A stretch of 64,000 nucleotides of DNA from Burkholderiales bacterium. GTDB lineage: Bacteria; Pseudomonadota; Gammaproteobacteria; Burkholderiales; Burkholderiaceae_C. Within the stretch, counting starts at the first letter, position 1, and each line of letters starts with the position of its first letter. Made by a program: the position numbers and the translations under genes. Below the pieces are notes generated by a model. That model saw nothing but the letters and a program-made list of their open reading frames with translations, did not search any database and had not been told where the DNA came from. Location of the stretch: contig JAIOOS010000010.1 of the NCBI GenBank assembly GCA_021414305.1, positions 62,001 to 126,000 of the forward strand, given 5' to 3'. Shown here piece by piece: positions 7,208-15,122 of this stretch.

Positions 7208-7894
7208 ATGACGGTCACCAAGACCTACGTGCTAGTAGACCTCCAGAATCGCAAGCCGCCTTTCGAGCACGTCGAGGCATGCATAGGCGAGACCGGCGAG
7301 GCCTGGATTTTCTACGGCGAGCAGGAGCTGGAACTCCTTCCCAACTACTGGCAGATCGGCAAGCAGGTGTCGATCGTGCCCATTTCGCAACCGGGCAATA
7401 ACTCTCTGGACTTTCATCTCGTCCTGTATCTTGGCTACCTCGTTGCCAAGGACAAGAAGGCGCGATTCATCGTCGTCGCTGCCGACAGGGACTATGACCC
7501 GGCAATCGCTCACGCTCGCGGCGCGGGCATCAATGTAGTGCGAGTCCCTGAGTTGCGAGCGGAGGTCCCAACCGACGGGCAGGCTCCGGCCCTTGCAACT
7601 GACTCGCCAGGCGGGCTGCGGGCGTCCAAGACGACGGAGCGGACGCCAACGAGAGTCGACGCCGCGGGCCGAGACGCGCCTGATCGTTTGCCCAACGCGA
7701 AGAGGATCGCGGCGGTCTACGAGGGAATCCTCAAGGACATACGAGGGGGGAACAAACCACGCACGCTAGAGGCGTTGAAGGCCCGCATCCGATCGCGCCT
7801 GGGGAAGGCTGCAACCCCGGAAGGAGTAGCGGATGTTCTGGCACAACTCAAGACTACGGACGTGATCCTGCTGGTCGACGGCAAGGAGGGGTAA
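7208..7894 (+). CDS. PIN-like domain protein, putative RNase
   Basis: A 228-residue protein. Residues about 5-115 have the acidic pattern of PIN/NYN-like nucleases: D11 in YVLVDLQN, D68 in NNSLDFHLVLYLGYL, and D93/D95 in VVAADRDYDPAI. The end of the domain reads GINVVRVP. After a low-complexity linker (about 118-160), the last 65 residues look like a small helical winged-helix-type domain. PIN enzymes cleave RNA and are often toxins or RNA-processing factors. It is divergent from an RHH gene, the pairing expected of a toxin/antitoxin-like locus, though the two are not co-transcribed. Substrate and toxicity are unknown. Confidence 0.6.
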   Translation: MTVTKTYVLVDLQNRKPPFEHVEACIGETGEAWIFYGEQELELLPNYWQIGKQVSIVPISQPGNNSLDFHLVLYLGYLVAKDKKARFIVVAADRDYDPAIAHARGAGINVVRVPELRAEVPTDGQAPALATDSPGGLRASKTTERTPTRVDAAGRDAPDRLPNAKRIAAVYEGILKDIRGGNKPRTLEALKARIRSRLGKAATPEGVADVLAQLKTTDVILLVDGKEG

Positions 7895-8171
7895 GTGCCA
7901 TGTATCGCATGGGCTTCCGAGAGACGGAGTGGGACGTCTTGACCTCAATCGCATTCCCGAAGTGGCTCGATTTCGGGAACCGAAGTGTTCATGCACGCCT
8001 TCGTCATCGTCTTACCGGGCATGGAGAGGCCTATCGTCCGCGTCCTTCGAAGGTTGCGCTGGGTACGTTTTACCTATGACAACGCGAGGCATGGAGCGCC
8101 AGGATTCGAGACGTATCGGAGTAGCGATCCGCCTCGAGCTTCGCATCGCGAAGCTTCACGAGGGTTAGCGA

Positions 8172-8200
8172 CGAACAGGGCATTTCTGTCGGCGGGACCA
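8172..8200. repeat. 29-bp direct repeat, left copy
   Basis: Matches 9364-9392 at 24 of 29 positions. The last 15 bases (CTGTCGGCGGGACCA) are identical. The two copies bracket the GSU2403-type gene. The ...GGACCA end resembles a tRNA 3' end but no tRNA can be folded here. Confidence 0.5.
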
Positions 8201-8246
8201 TCCCGGGACATCCCAGAAGCTCCCAAATGTTCCGAAAAATCAGTTG

Positions 8247-8321
8247 TTACCCCTTAAATCTTGAGATTGCAGGGTAATGGACTCTCTTGATTACCCCGTG
8301 AAACTATGAATTGCGGGGTAA
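8247..8321. promoter_or_regulatory. Two successive 31-bp palindromes upstream of the nucleotidyltransferase
   Basis: Half-sites alternate: TTACCCC (8247-8253), GGGTAA (8272-8277), TTACCCC (8291-8297), GGGGTAA (8315-8321). Each pair spans exactly 31 bp and the two pairs are 44 bp apart. The second pair has 8-bp perfect arms (TTACCCCG/CGGGGTAA). The array ends 13 bp before the ATG at 8335, so it probably overlaps the promoter and acts as a repressor operator. AbiEi proteins bind paired inverted repeats of this general layout, but the binder here is unknown. Confidence 0.6.
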
Positions 8322-8334
8322 GATAGCAGCGCTC

Positions 8335-9363
8335 ATGGCCTTCGCCCTCTATCGCCCACACGAGCTGTCGTTCCGCACCCAATACGCCGAGGTGAAGGAG
8401 CGAAGCCGTGCAGCAGGCAGGCTGTTGCCGGGAACACCTGGACGATTGGTGCTCCGAACAGGCACCGGATACGGCTACTGGTACCGGGGGTACTACTCCG
8501 TCCCCGGCCAGGAGGTGGAGGACTTCATCTGCAAGGAGGGCGACGACGAGGCGCTCCGGGCCGCGAAGGAACAGATCGAACTTGCGGAATGGACGACGCG
8601 CCAAGTGCGCGACCTGCGAAAGCTCGAGTTCCAGGTCGCCGACAAGACCGTGGCTCGTGTCCTGGTCGAGCTGCACAACGCCGGCCTCTTCGAGAGCGGC
8701 TTGGTCCTTGTCGGTACGCTCTGCTACATGGCGTGGCTCAACGAGCTCGGCGTCAAGGCCATCATTGCCCGCACTCAGGACATCGACCTGGCGCGCCGAC
8801 AGGCGCTGAAGCTGGCCACCCCCCTGCCCTTCCTGGGAACGATCGAGGCCACGAAGCTGAAGTTCTCTCCGATACCGGGCATGCCGAGCCGCACTCCCCC
8901 TACGTCGCTGAAGCGGCCAGGCGCGAACGAGTTGCGGATCGACATCCTTGCCGACGGGCCTTCGCTGGGCCGGACCGTCCCCATCCCGGAGCTGCAGTGG
9001 CACGCGCAGAGCGTGCCCTTCTATGACTACCTGCTGAGCGAACCCCGGGAGGCCTGCGCCTTGGCTGGCGGTCAGTGCGTGCCTGTGAAGCTGCCGGCAC
9101 CCGAGCGTCTTCTCTGGCACAAGGTCTACGCCAGCGCCAACCGTTCAGGGGCTCCCGAAAAGGCCCAGAAGGATCTCCTGCAGGCGGCCACCCTCGCCGT
9201 CGTCTTGGTCGAGCAAGACGAGGCGTCGCTTCCCGACTCGTTGAGGGAAGCACCTGACAGGCTAAGGTCGGCAGCGCGCGCGCGTCGGCCCGCACTGTTG
9301 AAGCTGCTCGAAGCTCATCCCGAAACCGCAGCGCAGCTCGAGTTGGCTGTGCAATCCGGCTAA
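8335..9363 (+). CDS. GSU2403-family nucleotidyltransferase-fold protein
   Basis: A 342-residue protein resembling the GSU2403 nucleotidyltransferase-fold family. The fold signatures are visible: VGTL at about 126-129, the metal-binding pair in TQDIDLAR (D149, D151), and a third acidic residue in LRIDIL (D203). A helical C-terminal half follows. AbiEii/MenT-type toxins share this superfamily and modify tRNA or other targets, but this family's substrate is not known. An in-frame TTG at 8311 would add eight residues from within the second palindrome; the ATG at 8335 is preferred. It lies 2.2 kb from an AbiEi-Fic fusion, and AbiEi is the usual partner of such enzymes. Confidence 0.75.
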   Translation: MAFALYRPHELSFRTQYAEVKERSRAAGRLLPGTPGRLVLRTGTGYGYWYRGYYSVPGQEVEDFICKEGDDEALRAAKEQIELAEWTTRQVRDLRKLEFQVADKTVARVLVELHNAGLFESGLVLVGTLCYMAWLNELGVKAIIARTQDIDLARRQALKLATPLPFLGTIEATKLKFSPIPGMPSRTPPTSLKRPGANELRIDILADGPSLGRTVPIPELQWHAQSVPFYDYLLSEPREACALAGGQCVPVKLPAPERLLWHKVYASANRSGAPEKAQKDLLQAATLAVVLVEQDEASLPDSLREAPDRLRSAARARRPALLKLLEAHPETAAQLELAVQSG

Positions 9364-9392
9364 CGAACGTCGCGTTCCTGTCGGCGGGACCA
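9364..9392. repeat. 29-bp direct repeat, right copy
   Basis: Starts directly after the nucleotidyltransferase stop codon and matches 8172-8200 at 24 of 29 positions. It may mark the right boundary of a cassette or of the island, or be a degenerate dispersed repeat. Confidence 0.5.
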
Positions 9393-9434
9393 GCTGCACA
9401 GACTCCGAGCAAGCCCCGCAGCACGAACCCTCCC

Positions 9435-10787
9435 TCAAACGTTGTACCCCGGCCAAGCCGTAGCGAAGTGCTCGTTGATCGCCTCCCGCACCTTCGCGTT
9501 GAGGATCGCGCCGATGTTCGAGAGCTGCTGCTGGATCGACTTGTCCTTGGTGAAGGAGCCCTTGTGGCCGCCGTCGCGGCTGTGCGTCGGGTAGTTGCCG
9601 CCGATGGCCGCCGTGAGGGCGTCGCCCAGGGCAACCTGCGCCTTGTTGTCCAGCATCTCGGCCGGGCCGTTGGCGGCGGCCACCGCGGTTCGCATCGCGG
9701 TGTCGATGTCGCGCTTCTGGGTGTCGGTCAGCGTCATGCGCTCGACCTTCTCGGTCTTGGTGGTCGCCTCGGGCTCCTCGCTCTTCGTGAACCAGGTCTT
9801 GTCGGCCAGCAGCTCGATCGCCTTGAGGTGAGATGCGCTGACCTCGGCGAACTCGGACTTCAGCACCCGCTCCATCCGCGCGGTGTACTTCACCGCGTCG
9901 TCCTTGCCCTTGACCGGCAGCGTCTGGCTCACGCGGCTCTGGATCTCCTTGGCGGTGAGCACCGGCTTGCTCACCTCGGTCTGCGTGGGCGTGACCTTGG
10001 GCTGCTCCTTCGGCGCCTGCGGCGTCGTCTGGCTCGTCGGCCCCGTCTCCGGCTGCTTCGTCGTTCCGGTCGGCGGCGTCGTGCCGGGCTTGCTCGCCTG
10101 CGGCTTGGCGACCGGCGCGGTCGCCCGCTTGCGGATGTCGGCGATGAGCTGGCGCACCGTCTCGATCTGCTTTTCCACAAGCGCCTGGTGGTCGTTTCGC
10201 GCCTTCGGCGTGTTGACGATGCGCGTGCGCACCATCTCGGCCATGGCCTCCTTCACGTCGTCGTGGCGCTGGTCCAGGTCCTTCCACTCGGGCTTGACTT
10301 CGGGAATGGACTTGTAGAGCCCGACCAGGCCGTCGAACTTCTCGATCAGCGCGGCGGCCTCGTCGCCCCAGGTGCGCATCTCGCTCCAGCCGTACTTCAT
10401 GTTCAGCGTCTCGCCCTCGAGCAGCTTGGCGCCGGTGGGCGCCGGCGCGTCGGGGTCGGCGACGGCGCGCGGCACGCCGACATCGGTGAAGAGGCGCTGT
10501 GCCTTGTCGATGTTCACGGTGCCGACGTTGGCGGCGAACTCGATGCGGTCGGCATCGTCGACCTTGCACTTGCCGGTGGCGGTGGGCTTCTTGCCGAGCT
10601 GCGAGACCAGTTGCGGATCGTGGTCAATCAGCACCAGCGGGCGTTCCTTGTCGCTGAACCCGAACTTCTCGATGTAGACGAAGTTCACCCCGGTCGAACC
10701 CGCCCGCAGCTTGCCGAGCGCCGACTTGATGGCCGCCTTGTAGTGCTTGAAGTCGGTGACGTCCGTGAGCTCGTTGAAGGTCGTCAT
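9435..10787 (-). CDS. Hypothetical protein, unknown family
   Basis: A 450-residue soluble protein that I do not recognise. Residues 1-222 form a mixed alpha/beta region ending in a long charged helix (about 170-222). A Pro/Thr/Lys-rich linker spans about 223-278. Residues about 279-450 form a second helical domain with a conserved-looking GGNYPTHSRDGGHKGSFTKD segment at 396-415. There is no signal peptide or membrane segment. The two-domain layout with a flexible linker recalls effectors or toxin carriers, but nothing proves it. It lies at the junction between the island and core genes and has no strong ribosome-binding site. Confidence 0.6.
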   Translation of the reverse strand: MTTFNELTDVTDFKHYKAAIKSALGKLRAGSTGVNFVYIEKFGFSDKERPLVLIDHDPQLVSQLGKKPTATGKCKVDDADRIEFAANVGTVNIDKAQRLFTDVGVPRAVADPDAPAPTGAKLLEGETLNMKYGWSEMRTWGDEAAALIEKFDGLVGLYKSIPEVKPEWKDLDQRHDDVKEAMAEMVRTRIVNTPKARNDHQALVEKQIETVRQLIADIRKRATAPVAKPQASKPGTTPPTGTTKQPETGPTSQTTPQAPKEQPKVTPTQTEVSKPVLTAKEIQSRVSQTLPVKGKDDAVKYTARMERVLKSEFAEVSASHLKAIELLADKTWFTKSEEPEATTKTEKVERMTLTDTQKRDIDTAMRTAVAAANGPAEMLDNKAQVALGDALTAAIGGNYPTHSRDGGHKGSFTKDKSIQQQLSNIGAILNAKVREAINEHFATAWPGYNV

Positions 10788-10845
10788 GGCGGTTCGTGAA
10801 GGTGGCCGGAGGGGAAACGATTCTGCATCGGCCGACCCCGGCCGA

Positions 10846-11256
10846 TCAACGGCCGGCGCGTTCCGTGCTCTCCCCCGCCAGCCCCGCCAGGATCGGGCAC
10901 TCCGGCCGGTCGTCGCCGTGGCAGCAGTGCACCAGGTGCTCGAGCGTCGACTTCATCGCCAGCAGCTGCTGCGACTTGCGCTCCAGGTCCTCGATGTGCG
11001 CCGTGGCGAGTGCCTTGACCTGGCGGCTCGAGCGCCGGCGGTTCTGCCAGAGCCCCACCAGCTCGCCGATCTCGGCGATGGAAAAGCCGAGGTCGCGCGA
11101 GTGGCGGATGAAGCGCAAGGTGTGGACGTCGGCCTCCGCGTACTGGCGGTAGCCGGCGTCGGTTCGGCTCGCGGCCGGGATCAGCCCGACCGATTCGTAG
11201 TGCCGGATCATCTTCGCCGAGACCCCGGAGGCCGAGGCGGCTTCGCCGATGTTCAT
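10846..11256 (-). CDS. cueR: CueR-like Cu(I)-responsive MerR regulator
   Basis: A 136-residue MerR-family activator. The N-terminal winged helix (NIGEAASASGVSAKMIRHYE) is followed by a dimerisation helix and a C-terminal metal loop. C112 and C120 in CHGDDRPECPIL match the copper ligands of E. coli CueR, and S77 is the residue typical of monovalent-metal sensors. CueR bends the promoter DNA of copper exporters such as copA. No copper gene is adjacent here, so its target lies outside the window. The start at 11256 gives the exact family N-terminus; a frame from 11278 is a shadow. Confidence 0.88.
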   Translation of the reverse strand: MNIGEAASASGVSAKMIRHYESVGLIPAASRTDAGYRQYAEADVHTLRFIRHSRDLGFSIAEIGELVGLWQNRRRSSRQVKALATAHIEDLERKSQQLLAMKSTLEHLVHCCHGDDRPECPILAGLAGESTERAGR

Positions 11257-11282
11257 GAGGTGCTCCCTTGTTCTCCATCAGC

Positions 11283-13136
11283 CTAGCGGATGCCGAACAG
11301 GCCGCGCTTCCTGGCCTTCGGCGCCGCCTTGTCGCCAGCCGCAGGCGCAGTGCGAGCAGTGGCCTTGGCAGGAGCTGTGCGGGCCGCTTCGGCGCAGGCC
11401 GAGCCGCCCTCCGAATCGCCGAGAACCATCGGCGCGAGCAACGACGCGCCGCCGGTCGCGATCGCGACGCCCACGCTGGTGGCGCTGCGCACGGTGCCCT
11501 TGGCGTCGAAGCCGACGCGCGGGTCCTGCAGCGGCCCGCTCAGCATCATCAGCTCGGCGAAGTTGGCGGGGTTCAGACCCAGCCCCTTCTTGACCTTGGG
11601 CCTGAACTCGAGCGCGAGCGTCTGCCGGGCGAGGTCGATCTCGCCCCGGGCGACGATCGCCACCTCGCGGGTCTCCACCGCGATCGAGCGGTCGATCGCG
11701 GCCACGCCGCGCTGGAACGGCAGCCGCACCACCGCGCACTCGACGACCAGCGCCGCGTTCGACGAGCCCTTGGGGATCAGCAGCTTGAGCACGGTCATGA
11801 CGACGTTGCGATCGAAGGCCGCGGCGGCGCCGCCCGCGACCGTTGCATCGGCCGCCGAAAACAGGAACTTGCCCTGCGTGGAGGCGGCGAGCGCCCGCGG
11901 CGTCCGGCCCGTCGCAGCGAGGTTCAGCGCCACATCCGCGCGGCCGCCGCGGATGCGGTCGCCGCCACCCGAAGCCGCGTCGAGCGCCTGCAGCGACAGC
12001 GCCTTCGCCTCGAGCGAGACATCGAGCCGCGGCGGCGCGTTGGCGGCGAGCACGAGCTCGCCCCGGCCGTGCGCCTGGCCCGCGGCCACCGCGAACTGCA
12101 GCTCCTCGAGCAGCACCTTGCCCGGCGTCGAGCTCAGCCTGGCCTGCAGGTCGGAGATCGGCGGCGCGCCGGGCACCTTCAGGCTGCCGACGCGCAGGCC
12201 CAGGCGCAGGTCGATCGCCGGCACGGCATCGAAGGGCAGCGGCGTGTCGCCGAACAGCGGCGCCTTCGCCCTTGCGGGCGCCGGGGTGGGCGAGGCCGCG
12301 ACGAGGCCGAGCCGGGCCAGGTCGATCACCGGTGCGGACACGTCGGCGACGAGAAGGACCTTCGGCTTCGTGACCAGCGTTCCCTTGGCAGCGAGCGTCG
12401 CTCCGTCGGTGCCGAGCTGCAGGTCGAAGGGCCACTCGCTGCGGCCTTCGAGCAGGGCGACGCCGCGGCCCGTCTTGCCGGTGACTTTCCACCGCCGCGG
12501 GCCGACGGCGAAGGTCGCCGCGATCTCGTCGCCTTGATCCCGGGCCTGGATGTCGAGCGTGTCGATCGCCAGCGTCGGCGCCGGCGGCTTGCCCTTGTCG
12601 CGGTAGACAACCTTGACGTCGGAGGCGACCAGGCGGTCGAGCGCAAGCCCCGATCCGCCGCCGTCGCTCGCCGCGGCCGACGGCTTCGCCACCGGCGGCG
12701 CGGCAGGGGCGAACTGCCAGTTGGCGTGGCCGGCGCCGTCCGACTCGAGCAGCGCGTCGACCCCCTCGACGTCGATCCGAAGGATGTGCAGCTCGCCGTC
12801 TAGCAGGGCCCGCAAGGAGACCTCGAAGGCGGCATCCCGCACCTTGAGCATCTCCGGACGCGAGCCCCACTCGGCATTGGCGAAGGCGATGTCCCTGGCG
12901 TGCACCGCGATCGTCGGCAGCAGGCGGATCGACAGGCCCCCGTCGACGCGCAGCGTCCGGCCGGTCGCCGCCTTCACCTGCTCCGAGAGCATCGCCGCCA
13001 GCCGCTCCGGCGGAAAGGCGAAGACGACGACGAGGTAGAGCGCGCCGAGCAGCAGGGCGACGACGCCCAGGAAGATGCCGAGAACGCGGCCCCAGCTCCA
13101 CCTCGAGCGGCGCGCGGAATTCAGATCGGCGGCCAT
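11283..13136 (-). CDS. AsmA-family protein
   Basis: A 617-residue envelope protein. An N-terminal membrane anchor at about residues 17-40 is followed by the AsmA domain (FPPERLAAMLSEQVKAATGR and RVDGGLSIRLLPTIAVHARD). The C-terminal AsmA_2-type region includes GRTPRALAASTQGKFLFSAA near its start. AsmA-like proteins span the periplasm and are thought to move phospholipids to the outer membrane. The open frame extends upstream to 14639, but homology and GGAGG before the ATG at 13136 fix the start. It ends in a basic Lys/Arg tail. A second AsmA gene is at 23091. Confidence 0.88.
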   Translation of the reverse strand: MAADLNSARRSRWSWGRVLGIFLGVVALLLGALYLVVVFAFPPERLAAMLSEQVKAATGRTLRVDGGLSIRLLPTIAVHARDIAFANAEWGSRPEMLKVRDAAFEVSLRALLDGELHILRIDVEGVDALLESDGAGHANWQFAPAAPPVAKPSAAASDGGGSGLALDRLVASDVKVVYRDKGKPPAPTLAIDTLDIQARDQGDEIAATFAVGPRRWKVTGKTGRGVALLEGRSEWPFDLQLGTDGATLAAKGTLVTKPKVLLVADVSAPVIDLARLGLVAASPTPAPARAKAPLFGDTPLPFDAVPAIDLRLGLRVGSLKVPGAPPISDLQARLSSTPGKVLLEELQFAVAAGQAHGRGELVLAANAPPRLDVSLEAKALSLQALDAASGGGDRIRGGRADVALNLAATGRTPRALAASTQGKFLFSAADATVAGGAAAAFDRNVVMTVLKLLIPKGSSNAALVVECAVVRLPFQRGVAAIDRSIAVETREVAIVARGEIDLARQTLALEFRPKVKKGLGLNPANFAELMMLSGPLQDPRVGFDAKGTVRSATSVGVAIATGGASLLAPMVLGDSEGGSACAEAARTAPAKATARTAPAAGDKAAPKARKRGLFGIR

Positions 13137-13271
13137 CGAACCTCCATGTCGGTTGCATGATGCTCGAAGCCGGGATGCCGGCCGACACCATCGTCCAATG
13201 GTCCTGCGGCCGCGAAAGCGATCCAATCGAACCTCGGGCAGGGAGCGCCTGCCGCTCGCGAAGAATCGATC

Positions 13272-14339
13272 GTGAATACCCCCAGGACCTTGCTGGCGGC
13301 GCTGCTCGCCGGCGCCATCGGCCTTCCCGGCATCGTCTCCGCCCAGGACAAGGGCGCGCCGGCCGCGGCCTTGCCGATCGAGGGCCAGATGCCGACGTTG
13401 GCCGGCGCCACCGGCTGGCTCAACTCGCCACCGCTGACGCCGGAGGGGCTGCGCGGCAAGGTGGTCCTGGTCGACTTCTGGACCTACTCCTGCATCAACT
13501 GGCTGCGCACCATGCCGCATGTGCGCGCCTGGGCGGAGAAGTACGCGAGCAGGGGCCTGGTCGTGATCGGCGTGCACTCGCCGGAGTTCGAGTTCGAGAA
13601 GAACGTCGACAACGTCCGCCAGGCGGCGAAGGACATGCGGGTCGACTATCCGGTAGCGATCGACAGCCGGCATGCGATCTGGCGGGCCTTCGAGAACCGG
13701 TACTGGCCGGCCATCTACCTCGTCGACGCGCAGGGGCGCATCCGCCACCATCAATTCGGCGAGGGCGGCTACGAGCGCACCGAACGCGCCATCCAGCAGC
13801 TCCTGGCCGAGGCGGGATCCGCCGGTGGCGGCAACGAGCTGGTGTCGGCCGACGCCCGCGGCGTCGAGGTCGCGGCCGACTGGGAGCACCTGAAGTCGCC
13901 GGAGACCTACCTGGGTCATGCTCGCGCCGAGCGCCTGGCCTCGCGCGGCGGCGCCGTGCCGGGAAGGCGCCAGGTCTACGCGCTGCCGGACCGGTTCAGG
14001 CTCAACGACTGGGGCCTGGCGGGCGACTGGACCGTGCAGCCCGAATTCGCCCTGCTCAACGCGCCCGGCGCGCGCATCGCCTATCGCTTCCACGCGCGCG
14101 ATGTGCATCTCGTCATGGGCCCGGCGGCACGCGGCGGCACGGTTCGCTTCCGCGTGCTTGTCGACGGCCAGCCGCCGCGCGGCGACCACGGCCTCGATGT
14201 CGACGAGCAGGGCGCCGGCACCGTCCGCGAACAGCGCCTCTATCAACTGATCCGGCAGAAGGGGGCGATCGCCGATCGCCAGCTCGAGATCGAGTTCCTC
14301 GATCCGGGCGTCGAGGCGTACGTGTTCACGTTCGGCTGA
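13272..14339 (+). CDS. Thioredoxin-like (TlpA/DipZ-type) exported protein lacking the second cysteine
   Basis: A 355-residue protein with an N-terminal signal peptide (about 1-24). A TlpA-type thioredoxin fold covers about 40-180, followed by a C-terminal beta domain like that of DipZ proteins (about 200-355). The active site reads WTYSCINWLR, so the first cysteine is present but the second position of CxxC is Trp. It cannot work as a classical dithiol oxidoreductase; a peroxidase-like or structural role is possible. A GTG start is used. It is divergent from the AsmA gene, with 135 bp between them. Confidence 0.75.
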   Translation: MNTPRTLLAALLAGAIGLPGIVSAQDKGAPAAALPIEGQMPTLAGATGWLNSPPLTPEGLRGKVVLVDFWTYSCINWLRTMPHVRAWAEKYASRGLVVIGVHSPEFEFEKNVDNVRQAAKDMRVDYPVAIDSRHAIWRAFENRYWPAIYLVDAQGRIRHHQFGEGGYERTERAIQQLLAEAGSAGGGNELVSADARGVEVAADWEHLKSPETYLGHARAERLASRGGAVPGRRQVYALPDRFRLNDWGLAGDWTVQPEFALLNAPGARIAYRFHARDVHLVMGPAARGGTVRFRVLVDGQPPRGDHGLDVDEQGAGTVREQRLYQLIRQKGAIADRQLEIEFLDPGVEAYVFTFG

Positions 14340-14439
14340 GCCGCCGGCGCGGGCGCCGCGCCGGCAGGAAGCCGCACACGGCACGCCCGTTGCCACATGG
14401 CGGGGAGCTCTCGCCGAGCTCGACACCGCAGCCTGCCCG

Positions 14440-14682
14440 ATGAACCCCTCCGTACGCGCCGATCTGCTCGATTCGATGGCGCTCGTCGGTCGCGGGCTCG
14501 GGGTGCTCGAGTCGCCGGCGCGACTGGCCGGCAAGGCCCGGGAAATGGCATCGCTCGAGATGCGCCTGGCCATCCTGAGCGGCCGGCTCAGGGCGGGAAG
14601 CACCGGCCCGCAGTTGCTCGCCGGCGTGCGCCTCTTCATCGAGGACTTCGAGGAGTTCGTCAGCCAGCTTGCAGTACGCTAG
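14440..14682 (+). CDS. Small hypothetical protein
   Basis: An 80-residue, mainly helical protein without a signal peptide or recognisable domain. The sequence is rich in Leu, Ala, Gly and Arg. It ends 4 bp before the ModE-like start, which suggests one transcript. A longer frame on the opposite strand makes the call less certain. The function is unknown. Confidence 0.45.
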   Translation: MNPSVRADLLDSMALVGRGLGVLESPARLAGKAREMASLEMRLAILSGRLRAGSTGPQLLAGVRLFIEDFEEFVSQLAVR

Positions 14683-14686
14683 GGCC

Positions 14687-15103
14687 ATGACCGCCAGAAC
14701 GCCGGCCGGCGCGGCGACGTCGGCCGACGACGCTTCGCCCCGGCCCCGCCCGCGCCGCCACGAGCCGGTCGCCCGCTTTCGCCTGCGCGTGACCTCGGGC
14801 GAGATCATCGCCATCGGTCCGGGCAAGATCGACCTCCTTGAAGCGATCGTCGAGACGCAGTCGATCACGGCGGCGGCGAAGTCGATCGGCATGTCGTACC
14901 GCCGGGCCTGGATGCTCGTCGACCAGATCAACGCCGGCCTGCGCCAACCGGCGGTCGCCTCGGCCAAGGGCGGCGAGCATGGCGGCGGCAGCCAGCTCAC
15001 GGCCGTGGGCGTCGCCCTGGTCGAGCGCTATCGGCGGATCGAGGCGCGCGCGGCCGAGGCTTGCGCCGACGACATCGCGGCGCTGCTGAGGCTCGTGAAG
15101 TAG
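14687..15103 (+). CDS. modE: ModE-like molybdate regulator, DNA-binding domain only
   Basis: A 138-residue protein of the ModE N-terminal LysR-type winged-helix family. It shows the typical GPGKIDLLEAIVETQSITAA and MSYRRAWMLVDQIN segments. Full ModE carries two C-terminal Mop domains that bind molybdate; these are absent here. A tandem Mop unit sits instead on the ModC encoded next door. It is convergent with modC, with 19 bp between the stops. It presumably represses modABC when molybdate is plentiful; how it senses molybdate is unclear. Confidence 0.82.
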   Translation: MTARTPAGAATSADDASPRPRPRRHEPVARFRLRVTSGEIIAIGPGKIDLLEAIVETQSITAAAKSIGMSYRRAWMLVDQINAGLRQPAVASAKGGEHGGGSQLTAVGVALVERYRRIEARAAEACADDIAALLRLVK

Positions 15104-15122
15104 CCCGGGCGCCGAGCGCCGG

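Larger units (their letters stand above)
7895..8334. other. Non-coding region between PIN-like and nucleotidyltransferase genes
   Basis: No gene is supported. It contains a hairpin with 8-bp perfect arms (8137-8155, AGCTTCGC/GCGAAGCT, 3-nt loop). It also holds the left copy of a 29-bp direct repeat (8172-8200) and, from 8247, the paired palindromes before the nucleotidyltransferase. An open frame at 7985-8257 crosses these elements and has no recognisable features. Confidence 0.5.

Noticed and set aside
8172-8200. tRNA 3' end
   Set aside because: The ...GGACCA ending is suggestive, but no cloverleaf or matching acceptor 5' strand could be found upstream at either copy.
7985-8257. 90-residue open frame on the plus strand
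   Set aside because: It crosses a hairpin, the 29-bp repeat and the first operator half-site, with no recognisable protein features.
11283-14639. 1118-codon frame as one giant AsmA protein
   Set aside because: The region beyond 13136 is antisense to the thioredoxin-like gene and has a shadow composition; the AsmA anchor begins at 13136.
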